This document shows positions 30,550-40,165 of a DNA stretch of 64,000 nt, in pieces. How positions within the stretch are numbered: the first letter of the stretch is position 1; each line of letters begins with the position of its first letter. The stretch covers positions 58,868 to 122,867 of the forward strand of contig JADJMA010000012.1 in NCBI GenBank assembly GCA_016709845.1, read 5' to 3'. Under the pieces are notes generated by a model. The model had not been told where the DNA came from and made no database searches. It saw only the letters and a program-made list of their open reading frames with translations. The translations under genes and the position numbers were made by a program. This stretch comes from Flammeovirgaceae bacterium. GTDB taxonomy: Bacteria; Bacteroidota; Bacteroidia; Cytophagales; Cyclobacteriaceae.

Positions 30550-31143
30550 ATGAAAAAGACTATCCTTATACTCTTATGCAGCTTGTCCTTGGGTACTTTA
30601 TATGCTCAGAGCAACGTAACCTTTAACTATTCCATAGGATTTCCTTCTGGTGATTTGAGCGATTTTACCAAGCAAGTAAGTTTCCGTGGCGCCACGTTCG
30701 ACTTCCGAAAAATGGTTAATCCCAATATTGGTGTTGGGTTTAGTTTGGGTTGGAATGTTTTTTATGAAGAATTGGCTAGCGATACGTATACCGTTGACAA
30801 TGTATCCTTAAGTGGTAAACAGTATCGTTATAGCAATCATATACCTATGATGATTAATCCAACCTACTATTTAAAACGAGGGGAAACTATAAACCCGTAT
30901 GTGAGTCTTGGAATAGGTACCATGTACACACGAAGAAACACAGACATGAATCTCTATACCGTAGAACAGGAGGCGTGGAACTTCCTTTTACAACCGGAGA
31001 TTGGCATGCAATACATGTTATCAGATATGAATGCCATTAACCTTTCGGGAAAATTTAATTATGGGTTTAAGGCAGGAAACGAGCTTACCGCTGCTCAGTC
31101 ATTCTTCACCCTAAACATCGGGTTTACATTTCTTTCGCATTAA
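30550..31143 (+). CDS. Outer-membrane beta-barrel protein
   Basis: About 197 residues. Start 30550 gives the signal MKKTILILLC...LYAQ; an in-frame ATG at 30538 overlaps the previous stop. The amphipathic strands end in LNIGFTFLSH, an aromatic C-terminal strand typical of small OmpW/OmpX-like barrels (porin_8/outer membrane beta-barrel group). It lies between two DUF4136 genes. A terminator follows at 31163. Confidence 0.75.
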   Translation: MKKTILILLCSLSLGTLYAQSNVTFNYSIGFPSGDLSDFTKQVSFRGATFDFRKMVNPNIGVGFSLGWNVFYEELASDTYTVDNVSLSGKQYRYSNHIPMMINPTYYLKRGETINPYVSLGIGTMYTRRNTDMNLYTVEQEAWNFLLQPEIGMQYMLSDMNAINLSGKFNYGFKAGNELTAAQSFFTLNIGFTFLSH

Positions 31144-31162
31144 TAATTTTAACGCTTGCCTA

Positions 31163-31198
31163 ATAACTGCGGATTATCCAATCCGCAGTTATTTTTTT
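31163..31198 (+). terminator. Rho-independent terminator
   Basis: Twelve-base perfect stem ATAACTGCGGAT / ATCCGCAGTTAT with a six-base loop, followed by a run of T. It closes the 29904-31143 transcript only nine bases before the next lipoprotein's ATG, so that gene is read past it or from a promoter within it. Confidence 0.9.
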
Positions 31199-31206
31199 AT
31201 AATAGC

Positions 31207-31778
31207 ATGAAATTCTTTTCCACATTAGCTGCGCTTGCATTGGTCAGCTTGGTCACAGCGTGTTCTGAACAAGGCATTTCCAGTTCCTCGGTTAAAACCA
31301 AGGGAGTAGACTTAAAGAAATATAAAACCTACGCTTGGGTAAAACCTTCTAATCCTGATGATGATACCCGTAAGGATGATAAACTTTACGGCAATTTAAT
31401 TTTAGATCTCTGCAATCAGGAACTTAGTAAAAAGGGATTCATTCTTGATACAGAAAATCCTGATGCAGTTTTTATTTTCGATACACGGGTAGAGGATCGC
31501 ATCGCCTATTCGCAAACACCCCAGGTGAGTGTTGGATTTGGGTTTGGTGGGCCCGGTTACTACGGATCAGTAGCCGCTCCTGTTGCTGGCGGGGAGATTG
31601 TTCAACATGGCTACCAGGAAGGAATGCTGTTCATTGAAATGTATGATACGAAAACACAAAAATTTTGTGGAAGGGATGGGCATGGAAACAAATAACCCAT
31701 GCCAGTGATGTTGAATCCGATATCCGCACAGCCACGAAACATATTTTCATGCGCTTCCCCGTAAAGCATAAGAAATAA
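31207..31778 (+). CDS. Second DUF4136 lipoprotein (one frameshift)
   Basis: About 190 residues. Start ATG 31207 gives lipobox LVTAC. The block DLKKYKTYAWVKPSN is the DUF4136 signature. Near 31668 a T is missing from the run AAATTTTG; restoring it gives KFLWKGWAWKQITHAS and the family C-terminus up to 31778 (DIRTATKHIFMRFP). It is a paralogue-like neighbour of the gene at 29904 but with little obvious identity outside the family block. Confidence 0.75.
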
Positions 31779-31983
31779 AAGTTTTACACGACTTTTTTCT
31801 TGTTCTTATTAAATAGCCCTTTTGCAACTCAACATTAGCACGACCTTTAATGGCAGCAATAATCTAACTAACTATTATTGTGGTAATAACTTGAACAGGC
31901 GGTGATCATTACAAGAACACGCAAACAGGCAGCGGATGAACCTCGTATTAATCGAGTTTATTTTTTTATTCATACAATGAGAT

Positions 31984-33192
31984 TCAAGATTTCTCTTGGT
32001 GAGGTTTAAATAGATTTGAAAAGGGAACAGCGGTAATCCCGTGGAGAAAAATGCTTAACAATATGGTAAGGGTAATAACCGAAATAATCCGTTCGTATCC
32101 TTTCGTGCCCAATTGCAGAACAAGCAGCAACAAATATAACACTGAGGCAATGCCCCGGGGCCAAACCATCCGATAAACCAAACCGTCTTTTGATCTAATC
32201 CTGATCCCATCAAACTTAACGCTACCGGCACCATGCGAATAACAGTTAAGCTTAACACGGCATACACCATAGCTTGCCAATCCCAAAAGGGAAATGAAAT
32301 GGGCACGAAGATCATTCCAAATAAAAGAAAGATAAACAGGATCATGATCTGGCTTTCTGCTTCTCCAAATTCACGGATGCGTTCACGAATAGCTTCTGTT
32401 TGTGTGCCCAGCATAAGGCCGGCAAAATAGGCGGCTATAAAACCATTGCCATGAACTAATTCGGCTAACGAAAATGCAAGAATCGCAATAGCCAACGAAG
32501 CCAGCATCTGATACGTATGATTCATCCAATCGCGTTTGGAAGAGTTCTCAACCAGTTTACCACCCATCCAGCCCACAAGCCCGCCAATGATTGGTCCGAA
32601 AATAAATTGCTTTCCAACAAAGCCTAACCAGTAGGAAGTATCAAGCCCGTCACCGGCTGCTCCGGATAAAACGGCAAAACAGACCAGAATAGGTGGCAGC
32701 GCAATTCCATCATTTAAACCACTTTCAACATTTATTGTTTGGCGGATACGTAGTGGTACTTGTGTTCCGGTTACAACAGCCTGGCCAAGGGCTGCATCGG
32801 TAGGCGATAAAATAAATGCCAATACCACCAAGGCCCACACAGGTTCTCCGGGAAATAAGGGGATGGCGAGTAATGCGCCAAGAATCATAGTGAGAGGGAG
32901 GCCGATGCCTAACAGTCGGAGAGGTAAGGAGCGATCCAGCTTAAGTTTTTCTCTATCAATGGTAGAGGCATCAATAAAAAAGGACTAACAACAAAGTAAG
33001 TTCAGCTAATACTTTTACGTAACCAGCTTCCGGGCTCCGTTCTATTACATCTGTGTTGAAAATACTTATGAGTACTCCAACACCAACAAACACCATGGGC
33101 GCAGAAACGATTGACTTGGCCGACAATTTTGAAAAAAGGCCATAGCCTAAAATCAGTAAGGCCATGAAGGTGAAAATCGGGTACTCGGTCAT
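31984..33192 (-). CDS. CPA1-type (NhaP-like) Na+/H+ antiporter (two or more frameshifts)
   Basis: About 403 residues with 11-12 membrane helices. The family core is visible as LSPTDAALGQAVV and VESGLNDGIALPPI, the motif that holds the transport aspartates in CPA1 antiporters. It should exchange Na+ or K+ for H+ across the inner membrane. Breaks lie near 32970 (between LVLFY and DASTIDREKLKLD) and near 32165 (before RGIASVLYLL). The gene is 39 bases downstream of the DUF2490 gene on the same strand. Confidence 0.85.
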
Positions 33193-33231
33193 AGAGGTAT
33201 CTGAAAGTTACGTAATAGGGATAACATTCCG

Positions 33232-33960
33232 TCAGTTTTGTGGCACTTGCGTTGCCGGATTCAGATACATTTTATATCTCAACTGGATTACATTGTCGTT
33301 GCTGACAAAGTTTCCGTCAATTTCATTTCGCGATGACTGACGTGTGTAACTTAAATCAAAACGATGCTTATAACTTAAGCGATAGCCGAGTCCGATCCTC
33401 GCCCTTCTTCTATTGGCGAATCGTTCATCAAGCTGTTGATCCAACACGATAAATTCTTCATAGTCGGTAAATAGATACCAAAGTTTGTCGGTAAACATAT
33501 TGGGTCCGTTGATACTCCAATAGACTTCTCCCCGCAAGCGGGTTCGGTTACTAACGTCCCAATCCTCCGCTTCTATTTGTCTGAAGGCGCGAAGCTGATA
33601 GCGCAAAAGAAAACGAGCATCAACTTTATTATTTTGGGAGATATGAAACCGCACACCCACCATCGGGTCAATTTCCATGGAACTTACACCTTCTTTTTGT
33701 ACGGTGTATGCCATGGGAATTTCACTAAGAAGATCTAAACGGGTAAACAATACGTATTCAAACACAGGGTCGAGACTGAAGGCTCGCCATTTGCTGGCTT
33801 CATTCAATATAGTTTGATAACTGGTGGTGTTCTCCAACAGGTAACGGTTAGCAAACGGATACGACACCTGAAAATCAAGCCATAGTTGTTCATCGCGCTG
33901 TGCCAAGGCAACCTCGCTGCAAAAACCCAACACACACAAAATCAATACACATTTCCTCAT
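33232..33960 (-). CDS. DUF2490 family protein, predicted outer-membrane beta-barrel
   Basis: About 242 residues with signal MRKCVLILC...VALAQ. An upstream ATG at 33975 would overlap the amidohydrolase gene; the start at 33960 fits the signal better. RDEQLWLDFQVSYPFANRY opens the DUF2490 domain, and QRDEQLW/RRARIGLGYRL strands alternate as in a barrel. Function unknown. It is the last or second-to-last gene of the - strand run that begins near 40 kb. Confidence 0.8.
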   Translation of the reverse strand: MRKCVLILCVLGFCSEVALAQRDEQLWLDFQVSYPFANRYLLENTTSYQTILNEASKWRAFSLDPVFEYVLFTRLDLLSEIPMAYTVQKEGVSSMEIDPMVGVRFHISQNNKVDARFLLRYQLRAFRQIEAEDWDVSNRTRLRGEVYWSINGPNMFTDKLWYLFTDYEEFIVLDQQLDERFANRRRARIGLGYRLSYKHRFDLSYTRQSSRNEIDGNFVSNDNVIQLRYKMYLNPATQVPQN

Positions 33961-33964
33961 CTCA

Positions 33965-35083
33965 CTATTTAACATTTAGTTTTTCCCACGCCCTCACTTT
34001 TTTCCGGGCGTTATCAAATAATTTATTGTAATTACCAATTCGTATTTTTTCACTCGTTTCTTTCGTTAATGCATTCCATAAAGGGGTGTACATATCGTAC
34101 ACGGCTGTATAAAATTTCTGATCTGGGGGTGCCACTACATCAGTGCCAAATAGAATCCGATCCGGATACTTGTTAAACAAAGCAGCTGTGCGTTCAATTG
34201 TATTAGGAGTAGCCACAATGTACTTTGCTACTTCATCCCACGAAATGTCGAAATAAACATGTGATAAGGTAGGGTCACTTAAAATTTCATCAGCAATATC
34301 AACATGGGTTGATGTTCGCTCACCTGTTGTAGATGAACCATACCCAACAGGGTGCACAATTCTTCCAAGTCCCACATGCGCCCAGATTATAGTGGTGCCT
34401 GGATGTCTGCGGAGTAAGGCTTTCATTTGATCGAGATACACGGGCTCTGTTTTATCCTTTGCCATGGGCATATCCATATCATTGTGAAAGATTACGGCCA
34501 ATCCAACCTTACCGGCAAAATCAAGCAATGTATCTAGTGCAGGATTTGTTAGGCTCGCTACTTCTCCTGCAACTTTTGCTGAAACAAATTCCTTATGAAT
34601 AGAAAACTCTCCAATGCCGCTGAACACGCCCGGAAAAGTTTTTAGCACACGCTCAATGTGTTTTGCCGCATACATGTCAGCAGGATTAAATCCGGTGATC
34701 ATTGGATCAAATCGTGCCTGTTGTTCTTTTGTAAGCGCCATATATTGCATGGCGATGTATGCATCGGTAAAAGAATAGTAGTAGAGCGGAGCATCACTTT
34801 GTAAATAATAGGTAGGTGCGTAGTTACCCGAGTTTTGATACGACCATTGCTGTTGTAGCGGAATGCCAAACAGGGTAGAGCGCCCAACCTTATCGCCCAT
34901 AATTTCTAAAAATCGTTGGGCCGTAATTCCCTCTTGGATATAATTTGTTAAATGAAAGTGGCTATCATTAAAAAGATAGTTAACTCCTTGCGGAGTAGTT
35001 ACGGTTGCAGTCGTTTTTTTCTTTTGTGCGTGCAGTGTTATGCTGACGAACAATATCCAAAGTATTAATTTAGTTGCTTTCAT
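33965..35083 (-). CDS. Exported amidohydrolase (amidohydrolase_2-type metal hydrolase)
   Basis: 372 residues with a Sec signal (WILFVSITLHAQ). The TIM-barrel ligands are DSHFHL near residue 40, IFHNDMD, TIIWAHVG and the final RILFGTDVV aspartate. The family hydrolyses or decarboxylates small cyclic or amide substrates; the actual substrate is unknown. It sits 30 bases after the porin gene and right before the DUF2490 gene. Its context next to exported glutaminase suggests an amide or cyclic amino-acid derivative as substrate, which is only an inference. Confidence 0.8.
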   Translation of the reverse strand: MKATKLILWILFVSITLHAQKKKTTATVTTPQGVNYLFNDSHFHLTNYIQEGITAQRFLEIMGDKVGRSTLFGIPLQQQWSYQNSGNYAPTYYLQSDAPLYYYSFTDAYIAMQYMALTKEQQARFDPMITGFNPADMYAAKHIERVLKTFPGVFSGIGEFSIHKEFVSAKVAGEVASLTNPALDTLLDFAGKVGLAVIFHNDMDMPMAKDKTEPVYLDQMKALLRRHPGTTIIWAHVGLGRIVHPVGYGSSTTGERTSTHVDIADEILSDPTLSHVYFDISWDEVAKYIVATPNTIERTAALFNKYPDRILFGTDVVAPPDQKFYTAVYDMYTPLWNALTKETSEKIRIGNYNKLFDNARKKVRAWEKLNVK

Positions 35084-35113
35084 AAAATCAATTAGCGCTC
35101 ATCAAAAAATTCT

Positions 35114-36442
35114 TTACAGTAAAATATCTGTACCAATTGTTAAGGTTGTTCCGGTTTGTCCTGCTCCGTATAATCCAAACGTTCCACCGGCTGCAGATTT
35201 ATACACGTACATAGTTTGTACATTAATTCTCCAGCTTCGTGTTTTGTAGGGATAAATGTTTACGCCTCCGCCTACTTCATACGGATTACGCTTGAATTCA
35301 TCTATAATTTTAGAATGCACTCCATAAACACAGAGAATCTTGGGCACTGCCATATATAAAGCCTGCAAGGAATAACCCTTATCATTTATTGAGGTATAAG
35401 GCACTTCTCCGTTAGCATTAAAATCAGAAAGTGTGCGGTTATAAAATTCTGCATGAAGGGCAAGACCTTTATATTTTACACCCAAATCAACGGCAAACAT
35501 ATCATAATCAGCATTGTCAATAGTTACGTTTGGTGCGAGCGATCCTGTTTCAAAAAACAATACGCCATCCGACATACGTACCTGGGTATTATCCGGACTC
35601 GGAGTTCCAATGTTATTAAACCGGTCTTCGCGGCTATGACAAATGTTAGCACCAAAACGAGTTGCTACCTTTTCATGATTTTCAAAATCACCGTTGCCGC
35701 CTCGCGGACCAAATTCACCCGTGGTTGGCATCCAAACCAACGAAGCACTTGTTGACATGGTACGGGTGAGTTTAGAAGCCTGAATTCCCAAACTGCTCAG
35801 ATTATTTCCAACCACAACAGAATACCTCAGTCGCGGAAGAATTTCACCATTCAGAAAAACTCCGTTCGTAAATCCGCCCCGAAGCGCGTCCTCGGCCATG
35901 GTGCGATCGGTGCTTGTAAAAAATGGAAACGGTCCTTGTAAACTACGAATACAATTGTTGGGCGTTATTCCTATTCCAATACGGGCATACTTATTAAAAG
36001 AGTACTGAATATTTCCGTAAACCAATGTTTGTTGTGTTGTGAATACAGTCCATACAGTAGCCATGTAGGTTAACTTTGGGGTTCCCAAGTAGCCGGTAAA
36101 CCAAATCATAGTACGATGCCAGAAGATGTCGTTACGTCCGGTGAAGGATCGCACACTATCGCGATGGTCCGTCCAGGTTTGTTCACCCGGCATTTGATTT
36201 AAATAGCGAGCCATCGCATAAATGCTAATGTTAAGGCTGGCAAATTTATTTTTTACCATAGCAAATCCTTTTCCGGGTGTAAACTCACCCGCAACCTGAT
36301 TCTGGTAAATATTTGCACTGGGGTCTGCATCCAGTGAATCGAGCGCAGCATCATAGTTCTGACTCTTACCAGAAACACAAACTACAAAGAGAAGGCCGAC
36401 AACATACGCTGCCAGCCTCCAGTCTATTCTTGAAATACTCAT
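35114..36442 (-). CDS. Outer-membrane porin-like beta-barrel protein
   Basis: 442 residues with a signal peptide (VCVSGKSQ). Many aromatic/glycine strands (ARIGIGITPNNCIRSLQG, GDFENHEKVATRFGAN) and an aromatic-poor C-terminus TIGTDILL. It resembles OprO/OprP- or OprB-like proteins and presumably allows passage of small solutes. Its ATG overlaps the glutaminase stop by four bases (ATGA), so the two are translated together. This supports a role in solute supply for that enzyme. Confidence 0.7.
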   Translation of the reverse strand: MSISRIDWRLAAYVVGLLFVVCVSGKSQNYDAALDSLDADPSANIYQNQVAGEFTPGKGFAMVKNKFASLNISIYAMARYLNQMPGEQTWTDHRDSVRSFTGRNDIFWHRTMIWFTGYLGTPKLTYMATVWTVFTTQQTLVYGNIQYSFNKYARIGIGITPNNCIRSLQGPFPFFTSTDRTMAEDALRGGFTNGVFLNGEILPRLRYSVVVGNNLSSLGIQASKLTRTMSTSASLVWMPTTGEFGPRGGNGDFENHEKVATRFGANICHSREDRFNNIGTPSPDNTQVRMSDGVLFFETGSLAPNVTIDNADYDMFAVDLGVKYKGLALHAEFYNRTLSDFNANGEVPYTSINDKGYSLQALYMAVPKILCVYGVHSKIIDEFKRNPYEVGGGVNIYPYKTRSWRINVQTMYVYKSAAGGTFGLYGAGQTGTTLTIGTDILL

Positions 36443-37469
36443 TTAGGTTCTACGAAATAAGGATTCACTTTCAACTCTTTTACGATATCGTAAATGGTTT
36501 TCTGAGCTTTCACACTATTGCCTACATCATTCAATGGAGGGGAGATTACAGCGATACCGAATTTACCTGGGCATACTGCAATGATACCTCCACCTACACC
36601 ACTCTTACCGGGTAGACCAACCGCATACAACCACTGACCAGAGTCGTCATACAAACCTGCAGTAGCCATGATGGACATGGTGAATGCTGATGTTTCCGGT
36701 GATACCACTTTCTTTTTAGTGATTGGGTTAGTACCTCCGTTTGCTAAGGTTGCGGCCATCACCGCTAATTCTTTTGCGTTCACATTAATAGCACATTGCT
36801 TGGTATAAATATCGGTTGACTCAACTGGGTCGAAATACATTCTTCCATAGGCTTTAAGTAAGTGTGCAATCGCTTGATTTCTCAAGTTGTCGCCAGCCTC
36901 GCTAATGTAAACAGGCATATTGAGTTTCAACGGACCACCGGCAAAAGCTTCATGCGTTTCCAAAATATTTTCCACTTTGCTGTGGAATCAGCTCCAGCAA
37001 TTAAACTGGCAGAAGCAATAGCGCCAGGGTTTACTAACGGGTTGATCTCTTTACCTTTTTGCAATTCAATTGCGATAATCGAGTTGAAGCGAAGTCCAGT
37101 AGCATCAACCCCGATTTTATCCATCACAGCTTTTGGGCCTTGCTCTTCAATTACTTTTGCAACAGTAAAAACTTTTGAGATAGACTGAATCGAAACACGC
37201 GAGTCCAGATCGCCTTGTGTGAAAATTTGGCCATCAGCCGTCACGATTGCAATTCCATAAATATTCGGATCCACATTGGCCAACTCTTTAATGTAGTCTG
37301 CATTCTTACCTTCCTTGAGGTCTTTATACTTTGTATAAGCATGATCGATGGCGGTCTGGTATGGGGACACTGCAGGTGTTTTGCTCTTCTTTTGTGCAAA
37401 AGAAACAGAGCACATAGCCAGCATTACAACTACCATTGCAACACTGGTTTTACGAGAAATTCTTTTCAT
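36439..37469 (-). CDS. glsA: Exported glutaminase A (one frameshift)
   Basis: Glutaminase of the serine beta-lactamase-like fold converting Gln to Glu and ammonia. The catalytic SxxK is in SIQSISKVF; later motifs are NPLVNPGAIAS, MATAGLYDDSG and GKSGVGGGI. Unlike typical cytoplasmic GlsA it has an N-terminal Sec signal (VMLAMCSVSFAQ), so it should act in the periplasm. Restored length is ~343 residues, against ~305 for the enzyme without the signal. The break is near 36968; adding one base gives STAKWKNILETHEAF. The porin gene is coupled downstream. Confidence 0.85.
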
Positions 37470-37489
37470 AATTATTAAATTTTATTGGG

Positions 37490-38800
37490 TTATAATATAG
37501 TGAACTGTATTCGGCTTTGAAAAAATTGTGTGTTACCTTTTAAATTAAATCTATCAAGTACTCCATATCCGTACGCTAACTCCAGGCGAAGATCCTTTGA
37601 AAGATACCAATTGACCATGGGGTGATTCTCCAGAATTTTCCTCCCTTTATCATTCCATCATCAAGATCAAGAGTCGAAACTCTAACCAATGCCTCCCATG
37701 CACCTGGTCCACCTTTAAAGACAGATTTTTTTACGGGGACAAACCCAAGAATTCCGGTAGCTGTATGGTACGGGCGCGACTCTCCTGTTATCATGTAACT
37801 TGCCACCACCTCTCCACCAAAAAAATAGAGGGTCATCTGCCGTAGAAGAGTTAAACTGATGCCAGTATATTTCTGATCCGAACATCCACGGTCCATTGGT
37901 GTAATAGATTTCAGTTCCAAAATGATTAGAGTGATTGGTTGTGAACTCACCGGTATCAATGAAGCGAGGAGCGGGATTCGCTTCCGGTCTTGAACGAACT
38001 CTGATGGTGTTATCAACCGGTTTACCATATCGATAGTTTACGCCAATGTGTAGAACAGTATTCTCATCCGGGGAATAAATAGGAAGCCATCCAAACCGTA
38101 TTGCGGTTTGCCATTTGTAGGTAGAGAAGGATTGATTTTTAGAAAGCCAATCGGTAAACACTCCCGCATTCCAGAAAATCCGTTGCTTCGGAAGATAGCC
38201 AAGCCACTTCAAGCCATCAGCAAGAATAGGAATGACATCAATGGCCATTTGTCGCTCCATCATCCAACCCGCGTAACCAACCATTACCTTGTTCATGGAG
38301 AATCCTTCTTTGGTGCGACCAATAAAAAACTTTCCCCATAATTCCGGGACATCTACCATCACTCCGGTTTCGCGAACAAACCAAGAATTGGTTGCACCAT
38401 CGTACATGAATCCAGCCTTCCAACTAATAATTCGCTTTGTCTTGAACTGCCCACTGGTAGTTACGCGAAAGTCACGAACTGCGAACGCTGGTTCAAGTGC
38501 ACTGCCAATGGAATCCATTTGCTGTTGACCAATTTTATCCTGCTTATATCCGGCAAACTCGTATAGAAATCCACCACCAAATTTGAACGTTGTAATACGC
38601 CCTGGAAACAATCTCCACCTTTTATCTCTCCACTCGGTAGGCAACTTGGTGCTATCTACTACTTCAAGTTGCTCTCCTTGTGTTCCATCGGGAATCGTTT
38701 TCAGTTTTTCCTGACTAAAGCATGAGAATGCAAACAGCGTAAATCCCAACACAGGCAAGTACCACTTTGGAGCCTTGTTCTTACTTAATCGATTTTTCAT
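37490..38800 (-). CDS. Phosphate-selective-porin-like (OprO/OprP family) outer-membrane protein (two frameshifts)
   Basis: About 437 residues with a signal peptide (FTLFAFSCFSQ). Strands such as FKFGGGFLYEFAGYKQD and KWQTAIRFGWLPIY, and WFVRETGVMVDVPELWGKFF, match the porin family OprO/OprP. Breaks are near 37822 and near 37608; restored, it ends in SRIQFTIL at 37490. The name does not fix the substrate; in this setting it probably passes amino acids or organic acids. It lies 30 bases after the MFS gene. Confidence 0.8.
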
Positions 38801-38830
38801 CCAGTAGTATTGCTACATATTTCAATGGCT

Positions 38831-40060
38831 TTATTTTTTTATAGCCGTGCCGGTTTCTTTTAGGATGATGGCAAGTATGATTGCTAACCCCACACCAAAC
38901 AAAAGAGGTTGAAATGCCGCCTGAAATTTTTCAAGACCTTGCTTACCCGTTTCTGATATATTGATAAGAATGTTGGCGAATACGGGTCCCAAGAGCGCAC
39001 TGAATGTAAAGTTGATAAAATTAACTACTCCGGTAGCGGTTCCTCCATACTTTGGTGAATTGGCTTCTTTGATTACGGTATAAGGTAACATAGCAGCACC
39101 TGATGCCAAACCCGCGAGTAACCCCAAAACATAAGGCGGAAATACTGTTGTTGGTCCATACAAAATAAATGCAAGACAGCCCAACAACACAGTGGCTCCG
39201 CCAATAATGACTGGCTTTCTTCTTCCAATTTTATCAGAAATAAAACCCAGTAAGGGGCAGCCAATGATCCATCCAATAGGAACCATAGACGATCTGATAA
39301 CTGCCGTAGAATAATCAAACCCATGTCCTTCCTGTAGAAAACGAACTCCCCAAACCATATCAAAGATGGTGGTAGGAATAAAAAGTAATCCCGCAATTAT
39401 ACCACACAGTATAGATTGAGGATTGCTGAATACACTTTTAAATGCATTGATGGAATCCTTAACCCAATTATCAGATTGGTTTGACTTTTCCTCTTTTGGC
39501 AAAATGAAAATCAAGGCTACACTCAGTATAATACCAATAGCGCCCATGCCCAGCCAGAAATAATTCCAGGGAAGTCCTTTGGCTATCATAGGGCCAACAG
39601 CAAATTGTCCGGCTGCACCACCGGCCATACCAAACATTTGTGTCGCACCAATCATGGTGGCGGCAAGCGTAGCCGAAAAATGTTTGGTAGCAATATAGAT
39701 GGCACCAATCAAAGCAAATACGCCACCCGCACCTTGCAAAAATCTTCCAACATTAGCTGCAGATTCACTACCGGTTGCAAATAACAACGCACCAATACCC
39801 ACAAAGGCAGCGCCTAAAGGAACTACCTTTTTTGCGCCAAGCCTATCCAATGCAACACCCGCCACCAGGCTAAACGGTGAGTAACCAAAATAAAATAATC
39901 CAACCAACGCGGCAACCCCTAATGCAGAAAGTCCAAATGCTTCTGACAACTCGGGCATCATAACAGAAGGTGCAGACCGCAACGTGTATTGATAGAAATA
40001 ATATATGGAGGCCAACAGCCATGCTGCAATGGCCATCCGTATGTTATTTTTTTTATCCAT
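38831..40060 (-). CDS. MFS transporter
   Basis: 409 residues with 12 predicted helices. The conserved loop 2-3 motif is GVALDRLGAKKVVP and its repeat after helix 8 is GFISDKIGRRKPVI. The first gene after the putative terminator at 40088-40142, followed by porin, glutaminase and another porin. By context it may import glutamate or another organic anion, but the family sequence alone does not show this. Confidence 0.85.
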   Translation of the reverse strand: MDKKNNIRMAIAAWLLASIYYFYQYTLRSAPSVMMPELSEAFGLSALGVAALVGLFYFGYSPFSLVAGVALDRLGAKKVVPLGAAFVGIGALLFATGSESAANVGRFLQGAGGVFALIGAIYIATKHFSATLAATMIGATQMFGMAGGAAGQFAVGPMIAKGLPWNYFWLGMGAIGIILSVALIFILPKEEKSNQSDNWVKDSINAFKSVFSNPQSILCGIIAGLLFIPTTIFDMVWGVRFLQEGHGFDYSTAVIRSSMVPIGWIIGCPLLGFISDKIGRRKPVIIGGATVLLGCLAFILYGPTTVFPPYVLGLLAGLASGAAMLPYTVIKEANSPKYGGTATGVVNFINFTFSALLGPVFANILINISETGKQGLEKFQAAFQPLLFGVGLAIILAIILKETGTAIKK

Positions 40061-40087
40061 TGCTCAGCTTAATTATAAATGAGTTTC

Positions 40088-40142
40088 AAAAAACAGAGGT
40101 GTCTGACCACTTTGAGCTTCCGCATACAGTGGCCTGACACCT
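40088..40142 (-). terminator. Terminator/hairpin after the serine dehydratase gene
   Basis: Read on the - strand, arms AGGTGTCAGGCCACT and AGTGGTCAGACACCT (12 of 15 pairs) are separated by 16 bases and followed by CTGTTTTTTG. The hairpin with a T run is a good rho-independent terminator. It could also be a partial attenuator between two operon halves. Confidence 0.75.
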
Positions 40143-40165
40143 TAGAAATATTAATTCTTATCTTT

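Noticed and set aside
31779..31983. Terminator or RNA gene between the second DUF4136 gene and the antiporter
   Set aside because: AAAAGT/ACTTTT and CTCG/CGAG pairs exist but are too short to support a call; nothing else seen in these 205 bases.
33232..38800. Polysaccharide utilisation locus
   Set aside because: No SusC/SusD pair and no carbohydrate enzymes here; the barrels are porin-like and the enzymes act on amino acids.
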